From positions 19,683,501 through 19,747,500 of the forward strand of contig JAEOAD010000034.1 in NCBI GenBank assembly GCA_036365145.1: 64,000 bases of DNA. Direction: 5' to 3'. The position numbers were made by a program, and so were the translations under genes. The first letter of the stretch is position 1. Every line of letters begins with the position of its first letter. The notes under the pieces were generated by a model that worked only from the letters and a program-made list of their open reading frames with translations, had not been told where the DNA came from and ran no database searches. This document shows positions 14,150-24,801 of this stretch, in pieces. Source of the DNA: Orientallactaga sibirica. Taxonomy: Eukaryota; Chordata; Mammalia; Rodentia; Dipodidae.

Positions 14150-15039
14150 TTTTTTTTTCTTTTTCTTTTAAAAGAAGTGGTCAAAGTAAAAACATTGGAA
14201 ATGAGAAGCAGGAATAGAGGGAGGAGATAGGGAATATTTCAGGGCTACATTTCAAGAATGATGGTGCTAGTAACACTCTGGAGGAACACAGGGTAAACAG
14301 TGGCTACAGATCTTGGAGTTTTACTATTTTAGTTCAAAAAACAATCTGGTTTGAACACAAATTACACTAATTTGTCATTGACTTATGATATCCAGGAATT
14401 GCCTAGAATGGACGTTGTATACTAAAACCAATTGTAAATTTGGAGAACTCTAGCCTACTAAGTGGTTACTAAGAAAGTCACGGAAGAAGGTTTTTTTGGT
14501 TGTTGTTGTTTTGGTTTTTTTTCTGTTTTGTTTTGTCTTTTAGTAGGGGAGATTTGTGGCAACTGAAGCTGTTTCTATTATTAATTGAGTTGGCTTTCTG
14601 CTATTAGGAAGCACCACCATTCACCAAGTATCTTCTGTCAGCCCTTGACTTAAATTCTACCACTGGTATTTTGGTTTGTAACACAAAATTTTGTGGGTAA
14701 TCCATGTGTGCATGTTAAAGGAAATGTAACATTTAGTGGTGTTGGCCAATGGCACCTTAACACTATATCTTTTTTGTTTTTATTTTTTTTTCTGAGAATA
14801 AGTATTACTCTGAGTAAGAGATAGAAAGTGAGACATGTGAGGGCATTTTGCCCCTGAGGGTGATAGGCCCAGGCACCACCTAGTGGAGGAAAATGAGCCA
14901 AAAGAAGAAGAAAACCTGAGCAATTGCCAATTTCACTATTTTGCCCTATTTGCCTTTCAGCGGAGTTGTGTAGTATTACAGAATTCTGAAAGGTCTCTGC
15001 TAGTAGGGTCTCTAGGGTCAAGGTAGATAAGCCTATAAT
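9487..15039. other. Intronic stretch with diverged L2/MIR traces
   Basis: Weak L2-like traces occur near 9,900-10,030, 10,370-10,480 and 12,640-12,760 (TTTACATGCCAGGCACTGAG). Apart from a CA microsatellite, nothing else is recognised. A frame at 11,463-11,693 has no family I know. Confidence 0.5.
14119..14147. repeat. (CA)n microsatellite followed by T-run
   Basis: About 15 CA units, then a T10 run and T-rich sequence to about 14,170. Confidence 0.92.
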
Positions 15040-15160
15040 ACCTTCATAGTTCAGAGGAAAGTATGACTCGGCGAGGGAAAGTGACTTGGCCCAAGTTACA
15101 TAGCATACTCATGAGAGCCTTGGGTTAGAACTGACATCTGCTCTCTGATAGAACCCTGCT
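15040..15160 (-). mobile_element. MIR-type ancient SINE
   Basis: Reverse MIR core on the + strand: AGAGGAAAGTATGACTC, GGGAAAGTGACTTGGCCCAA and GTTACATAGCATACTC. Diverged. Confidence 0.6.
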
Positions 15161-17727
15161 TTTCCTTCTCTAGCCCTGGGGACTATTCTTCCACCTCTTC
15201 CAGTGGTATCTGTTATACTATTTACCTCTTGTTCCTCCCATACCTCACCCAAACATACTTTTAATTTTTTTCTGCATAAACCTTTAGTAAGTATTATGTC
15301 ATATATCTCTTATTTGTTTATGGGTTGTTTACATCTCTATCCAGTAAATGGAATTTAAAAGCTCTGAAGGTAGAGATAGTTTTCAGAACCCGAAACTCTA
15401 TCCAGCACTTAGCACAAACTCACAGAAAATACTTGTTGAATATTTGAATAAGGAATGGACAAATTTTTACTTGGTTCCTTCTTTATCTGAATTTCTTAGA
15501 TTTTCTAATTTGAAAACATAGTGTTTTTGTAAAATAAAGCAAATAAGGCTTGTTTGTTTTTCTCATTTTAGTTTAGGGTTTTTAAAAATTTTTTGTTTTC
15601 ATGTTAAGATGGCAATAAATCTTTCCTGAGTGGCAAAGGAGTGAAAGGGAATTCCTAGTTTTGCCAATGTGGATGAGCATATTTAACTCCCAGGGTTACT
15701 GAAAGGATCAGAAATGATAGGTGGTAAGGACTGGGCACATAATACCAGTATGAACTTAGGTAGGCTGGGTTATCCATTGTCTATGTTCCATTACTAAGCA
15801 TCTTCCTCAATGAGGTCCCATCAGTTTTCTAAAGAACCCTAGGCAGAAGCAACTGGTTCTATGGGTGGAGGAATGAAGACTGGAGGAGGTACGCAGTAAC
15901 TTCCTCTGACTGACAGGTGTGAATCAAGAAATTAAATCCAGGCAGTCTCACTTCTGAGCAACCACTGCAGATGCTTCCCACTGCCCTCTAGAAGGCTCTA
16001 GAGGAAACTTGAAGGCTCCTGGGTCAGTCTGAGATGGAATGTAGTAGGAGTCAAAAATGAGAACTAGGGCCATGCACAAACCTGAGTATAGGAACACTGT
16101 TATTTTAGAATGTTACAATGACTATAAGGTCTGGGATTCTTATAGAGCCCAGGATGCTGCATACTATGCTGTATAGATAGAAATAGATTTTGTTATTCTG
16201 AAGCTTCTTGCCCTGCAAGACTCCCTTGTCCCTTTTTGCCCACTTCTCTTGTGCCCTTATAATTTTCTTCCTTAAAGCTCTCTCCATCAGACCATTTTTA
16301 CCTCAGTTGGCAAGGGAAGGACAGAGAGGGTTTTTACTGTCTGCAGCCTGGGCTGTTTTGAGTTCTGTAGGAGCTCGGGAGAGTCCCCACCCTGTCCAAG
16401 TCTCATTGGCAAATATATCAGAATACATAATGAACAAATTCTAAGCTGTCTCCTTCTTTGGCTCTCAGGTACTTTTAATTTTTCCAATTTTTATTATGGA
16501 ATTTTTCAAGCAAATACAAAAGCACAGAGAAGAGCATATTAAAACCCCAATTCTCCATAATTTTGTTTCAATCATCATTTGCCTTCCTCACTCTCACCCC
16601 AAACTCCCAGTTATTTTCTAGATCTTTTAAAATGAACAAATAGTCATAATATAATTGTACCTGTATATGCTTCAGTGAGCATTTTAAATAAATTAGGATC
16701 CTTTAAAAAGATGTGGTAACAATACCATAAATATACCTTTTTGTAAAACAAAAGTCACAATTCCTTACTGTCAGTCTCTGTCCATTCAAACTATCTATGC
16801 ATGAAGCATGTATTCTTTCAAAGAAAATCTTGCAGAAATGCACAATTTAGGCAGAGAAATGTGAAAAGAAGGTGGAGGAGGGAGGGGACTGGTCTCCATT
16901 CTCTCTCGAGAGGGCCTCTTAAGATTTCAGGAACATAGTGTAAAGTTCCTATTCCATCTCTGCCAGTTCTTTGCTTACTGAGAACTATGGTGTCCAAACC
17001 AGAGCCACCAGCTGTCAAGGTCATACAGCAGTAAGTAGCAGGGTTGGGCAGACTTGTTAAGTCCCAACATCAAAGGACTCCAGGGAGGTCATGGGCATGA
17101 GAAGGTTTGCTAACTGGATCACTATCTATATCCTCCACAGTGTGAACGGTGATGATAAAGGCTCTTTTCTAGGAATGACCTTGAATACACAAATCCCCAC
17201 AATTCTCACCTTCTACCTCCTCCTACCCATGCTGACATTTGCCCTGGTGCTGAGCTCAGCTGAGAGCTTCCTCTGCCATAGCCTCACAAGGTCCCCATGA
17301 CAACTGTGAGATAGGAATATTAAGTGTAACCACACCCAAACCTCTACCACTATCCCAGCTCCTAGATCACACTGTTCAACTATGACCTCCTGATTCTCAG
17401 TTCCAGGGATTCAATATCCAAAAGGCCCAAACTTGCAAATCAGTTCTCAGTTACTGATGCCAGAATCCCAGTGGCTGCACTGAGTCATGAAGCAGTGTTC
17501 TGAGAAAGACACGGACCTCGGAGGGGTAACCAAACTCTCCCAAAGCTGCAGTTGGTGAGGGGAGAAGTAAATGCATGTTGGCCTCATATGCTTTTATGCC
17601 ACAAGTAGACAAGATGCAACCAGTCCATGGAATTCTACCAAGGTAAACAGGTGGAGAGGGCTTTTTTATTCCTCACGGGAGACACTTGGAACCAGTGTTG
17701 GTTTCAATGTGACTGCGGTCTTTTAAA
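15161..17727. other. Intronic stretch with old repeat traces
   Basis: Traces of MIR/L2 near 15,390-15,450 (ATACTTGTTGAATATTTGAA) and 15,690-15,750, and the unassigned old repeat at 16,455. No gene. Confidence 0.5.
16455..16780. mobile_element. Ancient interspersed repeat, family not assigned
   Basis: The sequence around TTTTTATTATGGAATTTTTCAAGC, with AATACAAAAGCACAGAGAAGAG further on, resembles a mammalian-wide old repeat that I recognise by pattern but cannot name reliably. Non-coding. Confidence 0.4.
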
Positions 17728-17978
17728 ATTCTTTTAAATATTATATTTATTTATTTACAAGGAGGGATAGAATGAGAAAAGATGGGAGGTGTTCGGATGG
17801 AAAAAGAGAGAATAAATATGGGCATGTCTGGGCCTCCTGCCATTGTAAACAAAATCTAGATACATGCAACACTTTGTGTATCTGGCTTTACATGGAGATG
17901 GGAATTGAACCCAGGCCAGTAGACTTTTCAAGCAAGTGTCTTTAACCTTTAACCACTGAACCATCTCTCCAGCCCAGT
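17728..17978 (-). mobile_element. B2-superfamily (DIP-like) SINE
   Basis: Reading the minus strand: GGGCTGGAGAGATGGTTCAG, a tRNA-like head, CAGATACACAAAGTG in the body, and a tail with TAAATAAATA. It matches the copy at 32,637 over most of its length. Confidence 0.88.
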
Positions 17979-18574
17979 CAGGGGCTTTAAAATAACAGGA
18001 GTACACACTTTCCCACAAAATAGCCCAGGAGAATATTGTGAATGCCCCAGATCTTCCCTTTCTAGATCCTGATTCCAGGTCAGACATGCTCACTTCCAAT
18101 ACTCTGAGAACTTTAACTCAGTGTGAGCCTATGTCAGCATAGCCCTACCTTAAAGGTGATATCAGAAATAACAGCTCAGCATAAGGGCTCTGGAAAAAAA
18201 AAAAAGTGCCATCAGAGATCAGAGCCCTAGTCACCAGAGGCTAGAAGCAAGCAGGGGACTCATGACTCATGTTGGAAGAAGACTCCTTACTGGTGTGTAG
18301 TAACTGAGTTGGGATAGAACTGGGAAGCAGGGAATGTTGCCTCCTTTTTGTACTTCATTTTACCCACCTGAAAACAGGAGGATATCAGACTGCATCCAAA
18401 ATTCTCCCACTTGTATTCTTTCAGTATTACTTGGGAAGGCTTTGAGAAATACCTGTGCCCAGACCAACTGCAGGCCCACTAACAGAAGGATTCCTGAACC
18501 GTAGCATATGCTGATGGATTATCTATCTACTATCTACCCAAATATCTATCGTATATCTACTAGTCTTACTCTGC

Positions 18575-18695
18575 AGACTTGGTTATGCTGGAATTTGTTA
18601 TGTGGACCAGGCTGATCTCAAACTTGCAGCAAGCTTCCTGTCACTGCCTTCCCAGTACTAGGTTTGAGGCATGTGCCACCATGTCCAGCCTTGAA
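18575..18695 (-). mobile_element. B1 SINE fragment
   Basis: The minus strand shows GGCTGGACATGGTGGCACAT and the B1 body up to GAGATCAGCCTGG. The 3' part is diverged. Confidence 0.75.
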
Positions 18696-18939
18696 GGTTG
18701 TTTTAAAATCTGGTGTTTCCATACACAGCCAGGGTGGCAAGTATTAGATCAAAAGATTTCCCAGGACTTTTTAACATGTGGAAGTCTGGGTTTTAGTATT
18801 TTTCTCTGTGGCCCTGATCCTCAGCTTCCCCACTGCCCACTGAGCTGCTTGATATAGATGTCTGCCAAATATAGGTCTAGCTGACCATTCCTGTCCCATA
18901 CTCATGAGTTCTACATTTTAAGATTAAGGTGCTCCAACT

Positions 18940-19495
18940 CTTGGTTTTCAGTTGCAAAAGATCATCCTATAGGCCAAAGAAGAGACTAAATTGAAAAGAT
19001 TTGCAGCTGAAACCACAGAGGAATTAGACAATTGAGCAAGAGTGCTGCTTCCATGCTGAACCTGATAATCAGCACCAGGGTGGAGGCAGACCCTGAGCAT
19101 ACTCAACACTTACCAAACAACTACTAAAGTAGAGATCCAGAGCCTCCTAAGAGCTCATCACTAAAGTACACTTAAAATTCACCCATCATGTCTCGGGGTA
19201 TTTTGTGGCAGAGTGGGCAGAAAGATTCTAAGAGCCACAGGTTGAGACATCATGCCCAGAGGCATTTCCTCCCCTCCCCCCTCCCCCAAAAAAACTGACT
19301 GCTGCTTTGACAACACATAAACCACAACCCCATAGGGAATACCTGCAACCCCAGTGAGGAGCATCCCCAACAGAATGGGAGCAGGGTCAAGGGAAAAGAG
19401 AGCACCAACACTTGATATATCCACATGAAATATGTTGTTAATAATGACATTGAGGATGATGATGATGAAAGAAAAAATAAAATAAATACATATCC
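18940..19495 (+). mobile_element. 5'-truncated LINE-1, 3' UTR only
   Basis: About 550 bp that aligns by eye with the L1 3' ends at 40,750-41,230 and 52,440-52,880: GAGCAAGAGTGCTGCTTCCA, the ACTCAACACTTACC block, and AAGAGCCACAGGTTG. It ends in the A-rich GAAAGAAAAAATAAAATAAA. Confidence 0.8.
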
Positions 19496-22400
19496 AAAAA
19501 AGAAAAGATTTGAAAGAGCCAAATTATTCCCACTGAGACATTGTTCAATCTAGTTATTCCTTGTCCATTCAAAAGATCACCCTCTAAAGATGCACAACCA
19601 AATCTGCCTTTCAGAAAACCAAACTAGGTAACTGGAAAGCAAGATGTATCTACTCACTACATCCTGCTACACTTGACTAATTCCCAATTAGACCACAAGC
19701 TGTGCAAAATATGTTCTATATGTTTATGCCATTGAAGTATCCAGGGGAGGAAACAAGGAGGTATAATGATAAAATTACAATGTGAGTGGCACAGGAAGCG
19801 ATACGTGAGAGAAATTCTAAGCCTGATTGGTCTACGGTTTGATGTGAAAAGAAAACAGAACTGCTAGTTCAAATCTAAATCTTGACACAAGACTCTCCCA
19901 TCCCTACTCTCTGCTCTGTGGACACAAAGGTTGGTGCAGGGGTGTAAAAGGGACAGAGTATTCTGCAGTAGGATTAAGGATGGGGACACATTTCACTCCT
20001 CTGTCATAAAAGACTGATGAAAGAATAAAGAGGCACTTGGGATTGCAGAACTCACTGCCCATCTGAAGATAACGCGAGGCTTTCAACCCTCTGAGAGAGA
20101 GTCCGTTTTGTGGAGCAGGGGCAACCATGCCCAGGAGTGGTTGTGAGGATGAAAGGTGTGGGTATGAAACAAGCTCCAAGTATGTCACTTGGCATCTTCC
20201 AAGTACCTAGAAGAGCAAGTTTCCTTCCTGCTTTTCAGTATCCTCAGTCTGGAAATCCAAGGCTGAGATCTTTGTAAATTAAAAGCAACATTTGTTGAGT
20301 ACCTACTACATAATGAGGCCAGTTCTGAGCACTTCTCAAATACAAGTTCATTCCATATACACACAACTCTATGACACAGGTGCTCACATCACCTTCATTT
20401 TGTTGTATAAGGAAGATGGAGTCAAAAGGAGCTATCCAGCTTGCCCAAGGTCACATACCTAGTTAGGAGAAAAATACCCTAGCTACTAAAACTGAGCTCT
20501 AAAATTGCTATATTCTAGATCCCAGGTGAGCCTACAGATATTGGAAAGCCATGCTCATTCATATATGAACTTCTTAAGACCAACCCTCAGTCTTTTTTGA
20601 GTTGAATGAGAAGGAAACAAGCTTCAGAATGTAGGGGAAGAGACTCCTGAGAGTACCCAACAAATTTAATCCATTCCAATGTTTAGAACAGAAGAAAAGG
20701 GACTGGACAGAAGAGGTACTGTAGGAGACTCCATCTGAGCTAGAAGTAAGGGTTACTAAGAGAAGGGAAGTAGGAGTGCATTTGAGCAGGGATGTATTTG
20801 TGGGATACACATTTTACTCATCTAACAGGTCAGGAGAAACTTTAACAAGATTAACTGCTGCTCAGAGCCAATCCATGGAGCAAATTTAGTACTCTTTCCT
20901 TTCTCTTTCTTTCAGACTAGAGGGATGTGAGGGCATAGCTGGGGATGGTTGGGAATGGGAGGCAGGCAGGGAGTGGATCTTGCTCTGTAAGGTACAAAAA
21001 CAAAGGAATATGTCAACCTCCTACTCCCTCCACACATATTCAAAGCAAACATACAAAGGGGGGGACACACATTGCTCTGCAGAAGGGCTGAAGGCAGTGC
21101 CAGGTGGGGGCTGTCTATGTAGGGTAAGAGGTGGCAGTGCTTATGAGACATGCTTTCTTGGCCAGGTAGGGTTTACAGCATCCCAGGAGAGATGGGATTA
21201 AGTCCTAGTTTCTGCTGCTAGGATTCTTGGCACACACTCTCTGTCTCTCTCTGGGTCTGTCCTCACTGGGTCAAAGGATGACTGGTGGGTAACCTTTGCA
21301 GAGTTTGCTCTCCACACCCTTAAAGGAGTCTTTCCTCCAAGGGGAGGGCCCTCAGGAGAACCCTGCAGCTATGCACCTCTTACCTTTTGCTTTGTACCAG
21401 CCCCCAGGAATATATACATTTTCCATCCCTTTCAGAAAAAAACAAAAGGCGTTCTTTCTGTGCTTCAGAAGCACCCAGTTCCTTTCCTTTCTCCCTCCCC
21501 CTGCTTCTCCTGGCGCCAGTCTGAACCAGTGTCCATGAAGTTTGACTCAGGGCAGAAATAGCATCCTAAGCAGGCTGATCTGGGAGCCTACCGGCCTACC
21601 AGGAGCGGCAAGGCCTGACTGCCAGACGACAGACCCGGTTAACAGCACCGTAAAATTAGACCTTTATGAAACCCAATTGAATCGTGCAAGAGCGTGATGT
21701 AAGGCAGGCTGGCCTGACAGCGAGGCAACAGCCTACAGCCTGAAATAGCAGTGTGGTCCCTGCTGAGCAATGACTGCTGTTCAGATAGGTGACCAGGGAT
21801 TCCTGAGAAAGTGGTGACGCCCAGCCCAGAGAAAGCCAGCAGAGGTCAGGCAGCCAACCGGGCACCTGAGGTCGGAGCCGCTAGTCTGAGGATGCGCGCT
21901 GGCATCCTCCCAGATCCTCTTTTTCCTAGCTCGAACTTATCCGCGAGCAGGGAACTGAAAAAGTACTTCTGCAACGCCCCCCGCTTCTGTTTGTTTCCTT
22001 TTTAATTCAAGGAGAAGCAGGTTCTTTTTAGTTCCAGAGTGTGTACTATGTGGTGGATACTGCAGAATGAGCCTTGTCTGGCTCACCGCCAGGTGTTTAC
22101 ACACCGCCAAATCTGGCTGGGACTCAACTAGGGGAAGGGAAAAAAATCCAACAGAATTCTCAGGAGAAAAGCTCCTGCTCTCTCCGACTACAGGACAGAG
22201 GTGCCTAGCTATCTATCATCTATATATCTTCATCATCATCATCATCATCTATTTATTTACTTTATTTTTCTTTGTTTTGAGAGCAATGCTATTTGCACAC
22301 ATAAAATGGAGCAGGCATTTATACAAGCAATAATAACCTAACATCCCGGACCAATTAAAATATTTTACTGCGACAATCTTTGTGTGACGGTGAATAGGCG

Positions 22401-22815
22401 CTCTAGAGAGCGAGAGGAGAGGCCCTCGTCTGAGTTACAGACACTTCCATGGCCGTCTCTCGTGGAATCTCAGGTGCTGTTGTTATATATGTGAATGTCC
22501 ACATGCTGCACTCCCTATCTGCACAACCCTGGGCTCTCCTCTGGAGATGGAACCCCTCCGCATCTCTGGGACCTCCCTTGGGTGCAGACTAGGAAAGCCC
22601 AGAGCTTCTCGTGTGTGTTGACTTCCAAACAGGGGAGTGCTTCTTCCGCTGTTTTGGAAAACTAGCCAGCGCACACCGCAGTCCTGAACAGTCACTGGCA
22701 TCGTTGTTATTCTGAATCATGGCTCCTAGTTGTGACTAGGGTTTGGGAGCTAAAAGTGAATGAGCTCCCTATCCCTCTCCTTTCCCGGGAGGAGGAAAAA
22801 AAAAAAAGCAAGGGA
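19496..22815. other. Intronic stretch approaching exon 1
   Basis: Unique sequence whose GC content rises from about 21,500. Between 21,590 and 21,990 there are scattered CpGs. A (CAT)n-like run lies near 22,229-22,250. No coding signal is recognised. Confidence 0.5.
20285..20500. mobile_element. MIR/L2-type ancient repeat
   Basis: AACATTTGTTGAGTACCTAC followed by a GCTTGCCCAAGGTCACATAC block, the standard look of an old MIR/L2 remnant. Confidence 0.6.
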
Positions 22816-22823
22816 TGACGTCA
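22816..22823. promoter_or_regulatory. Perfect palindromic CRE (TGACGTCA) in intron 1
   Basis: ATGACGTCAT at 22,815-22,824 contains the full CREB/ATF consensus and is palindromic. It lies 5 bp before a GT/GC alternating tract and about 150 bp before a CpG-rich shoulder. An inverted CCAAT (ATTGG) lies near 22,960. Function is inferred from motif and context. Confidence 0.5.
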
Positions 22824-22828
22824 TCTCT

Positions 22829-22871
<43 letters not shown>

Positions 22872-22891
22872 CGCGCGCGCGCGTGTGTGTT
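22829..22891. repeat. (GT)n(GC)n(GT)n alternating purine-pyrimidine tract
   Basis: About 60 bp of uninterrupted alternating purine/pyrimidine: GT units, then about ten GC units, then GT again. Such sequence readily adopts Z-DNA under supercoiling. It sits immediately beside the CRE palindrome. Confidence 0.9.
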
Positions 22892-22954
22892 GGGGGGAGT
22901 CGTTTTAGCTCTCCTGAGCCGGCTGGCTGGAAAGTGGAGGCTCTGAGGTGGCAT

Positions 22955-23560
22955 CTGATTGGCAAGGCAGCGGAGTTTGGGTTCCCTGGTGTGGACCTGG
23001 TGTAAACAGAAGAGTCTGCGCAGCGTTGGAGAAAGTCAGAGCAAGGGAGAATCGAAGCAGAAGCCGGGAGAGCCCGGAGCGTTAGCGCTACGAGCAGCAG
23101 ACTGACTGCCCGGAGAGCCCGCGCGTGTGCAAGGGGTGGGAGCAGACGCCTCCGCCTCCGCCCGGCTCCTGGCGGCCGCGAAGGGGGAACCCCTGCTCTC
23201 GCGTTCAGAAGTCCCAGGACAGGGCAGGATTGTTTGTGCAGGAAGGGAATCTCCCAGACAGAAGAGGCAAAACTTTCCTTCTCCTCCAACGCAGACCCCG
23301 CCCCGTCACCCCTCCGTTTTATTAAAGGCATTTATTTCCACGGATTCATTTAGAGGGAAAGTGAACGTTGAAAGCATTTGTAGGGTTTGCAAGCCTCGCA
23401 GAGTGTCCGGTTTCACTATGGGCTTTGCCGTGGAACAGCGAAGGGGAGAGAGGGATCGCGGGGAGGGAGAACTTTAATTCATTAAGGGCTCATAAAGGTC
23501 CCAAATGAGAACAGCGTCCCATTCCGAAGCTGGGTCTGGGGAAGGCTGGAAGGGTGTGCG
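22955..23560. promoter_or_regulatory. Secondary CpG-rich segment in PAPPA intron 1
   Basis: CG dinucleotides are frequent here (GCGCAGCG, GTTAGCGCTACG, GCCCGCGCGTG, GGCGGCCGCG), unlike the AT-rich intron to the left. It is separated from the main island by GT microsatellites. It could be a shore of the main island, an enhancer, or the start of a second or antisense transcript. No ORF in it looks real; the open frames follow from composition. Confidence 0.5.
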
Positions 23561-23657
23561 CTAGGAAGGAGATGTCTCGCCCCAGCCTACTGGAATGACA
23601 GGACAGGGGCTTTAAAAGCAAAGACAGGATGGTAGTGTGGGTGGCTGTGGTGGTGAT

Positions 23658-23708
<51 letters not shown>
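23658..23708. repeat. (GT)n microsatellite
   Basis: About 25 uninterrupted GT units. Translations of Val/Cys repeats through it are artefacts. Confidence 0.95.
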
Positions 23709-23711
<3 letters not shown>

Positions 23712-23955
23712 GGGCGAGGGGTGGATCCCAGAGGCAGGCTACAAGCAGAAAGCAACTTTCGGGCACTTGGACACTTGGAGGACTTCTAAGTCTAGCTATC
23801 ACAACAACCTTGTTCCCGCGGACTTTCAGAGTAAAGGGGCCAAATGAGGGGGAATTAACTCCATCGAAAATCAACTCTCCCCTAGCCTCCTTTCACATGC
23901 AATAATCCAACTGGGTCATCTTCCCCTCCCTCCTCAACGGAGACAGTGTGTATGC

Positions 23956-23959
<4 letters not shown>

Positions 23960-24031
<72 letters not shown>
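23960..24031. repeat. (GT)n(GA)n compound microsatellite
   Basis: About 16 GT units run directly into about 20 GA units, 330 bp inside the intron from the exon 1 donor. The GA part is a homopurine tract. Confidence 0.95.
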
Positions 24032-24033
<2 letters not shown>

Positions 24034-24357
24034 ACCGCTTAGGAGCTCTGGGTTCCCAGAGGGACCAGCTCTCCGAGTCTCAGAGTCTGTGGCTCAGCGG
24101 AGAGCTCCCCAGGCAGCTACCGGGAGGTCCAGGTAGTGATGCCTTCCCGGTGCGCCCATTCCGCAGATGGGGCAAAGCGAGGCTCGCAGCTCGCCCCAGT
24201 CATCCCGGGGGCTGTTTCACCCAGCGGCCCTCACAGACATACCCGCGAACCTCCTTCCTCGACACCCCCGCCCTCGCCTGCGACCCGCCGGCCACCCACC
24301 CGCTGCCAGACACCCACCCCTGGGGATGGGTGTAGTACCCACCGAGCGCCCTCGCCT

Positions 24358-24360
24358 ACC
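24358..24360 (-). other. PAPPA: PAPPA exon 1 splice donor
   Basis: Reading the minus strand, GTGATCACAG is followed by GTAGGCGAGG. The intron GT occupies 24,359-24,358 and the last exon base is 24,360. The exon therefore ends after the first base of a Gly codon, matching the family sequence AVITG. Confidence 0.93.
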
Positions 24361-24801
24361 TGTGATCACTGCGGGAGACCTCTGTCCCCCCTCGGCTCGG
24401 AGCCACACTTGCAGCGTGAATGCGTCCCGGGGCAGCTCCTGGTCGGCCCGGAGGCGCAGCTGCTCCCCTCGCCCGCTGAAATAGAGCGCCCGGCGGCGGC
24501 CCGGCGGGCTTGGCTGGTCCGCGGCGCCCCTCGCTTCGCGCTGCTGCCGCCGCCGCCGGGGGACGCGCACGGCTTCCCAGGCACCGCCCGGAGGAGGCGG
24601 CGGCGGCGGCGGCGGCGGAGAGGCGCGGCGACCGCGGGCCGCCCGGGTGGCGCAGGTGGCCGGGCCGGCGGCAGCGGCGGCAGCGCGCGGGGGACGGACG
24701 GCCCGCGGATCTCTCCGGGCCCGGCGGGGGCGCTCGGCCAGCCCGCAGCCCAGCGCGGCGCTCAGCAGCCCCAGGCGCAGCACCCAACTCCAGAGCCGCA
24801 T
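24360..24801 (-). CDS. PAPPA: PAPPA (pappalysin-1) coding exon 1, N-terminal 148 residues
   Basis: Pappalysin-1 is a secreted metzincin metalloprotease that cleaves IGF-binding proteins (IGFBP4, IGFBP5) and so releases IGF. This exon begins with MRLWSWVLRLGLLSAALGCG, a typical signal peptide ending near residue 22. A basic, Ala/Pro-rich propeptide follows, with Ala6 at 40-45 and Pro10 at 62-71. A furin-like PRRRRQQR lies at 81-88, after which the mature chain would start (EAR). From about residue 105 (RALYFSGRGEQLRLRA) the laminin-G-like domain begins. The frame reaches a consensus donor, ACAG|GTAGGC, that splits a Gly codon (phase 1). The zinc site HExxHxxGxxH lies in later exons outside the window. 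The start ATG at 24,799-24,801 has G at -3. It is the only in-frame ATG, because the frame upstream is open but has only a GTG near 25,071. Identification rests on recognising the family sequence; confidence is very high. Confidence 0.97.
24590..24622. repeat. (CGG)n trinucleotide run coding for polyproline
   Basis: About seven uninterrupted CGG units (CCG on the coding strand), flanked by GGA/GAG variants, encode much of the Pro10 tract in the PAPPA propeptide. In-frame units vary without frameshift. The tract lies upstream of the furin-like site and is therefore removed from the mature enzyme. Confidence 0.85.

Larger units (their letters stand above)
1..24359 (-). other. PAPPA: PAPPA intron 1 (5' part, continues past window start)
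   Basis: No frame on the minus strand between the exon 1 donor and position 1 resembles the next part of pappalysin (the remainder of the laminin-G-like domain), so exon 2 lies beyond position 1. The intron is mostly AT-rich unique sequence with degraded MIR/L2, a few B1 and B2-type SINEs, one ERVK solo LTR and L1 3' ends. Extent is inferred from the missing next exon. Confidence 0.9.

Noticed and set aside
22750..23331. 193-codon minus-strand frame in intron 1 ahead of the GT tracts
   Set aside because: It runs through the GT/GC repeat (His-Thr repeats) and the CpG-rich block. It has no family resemblance and no splice logic.
1..24359. PAPPA exon 2 inside the window
   Set aside because: No minus-strand frame continues the laminin-G-like domain after AVITG. 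The next exon must lie left of position 1.
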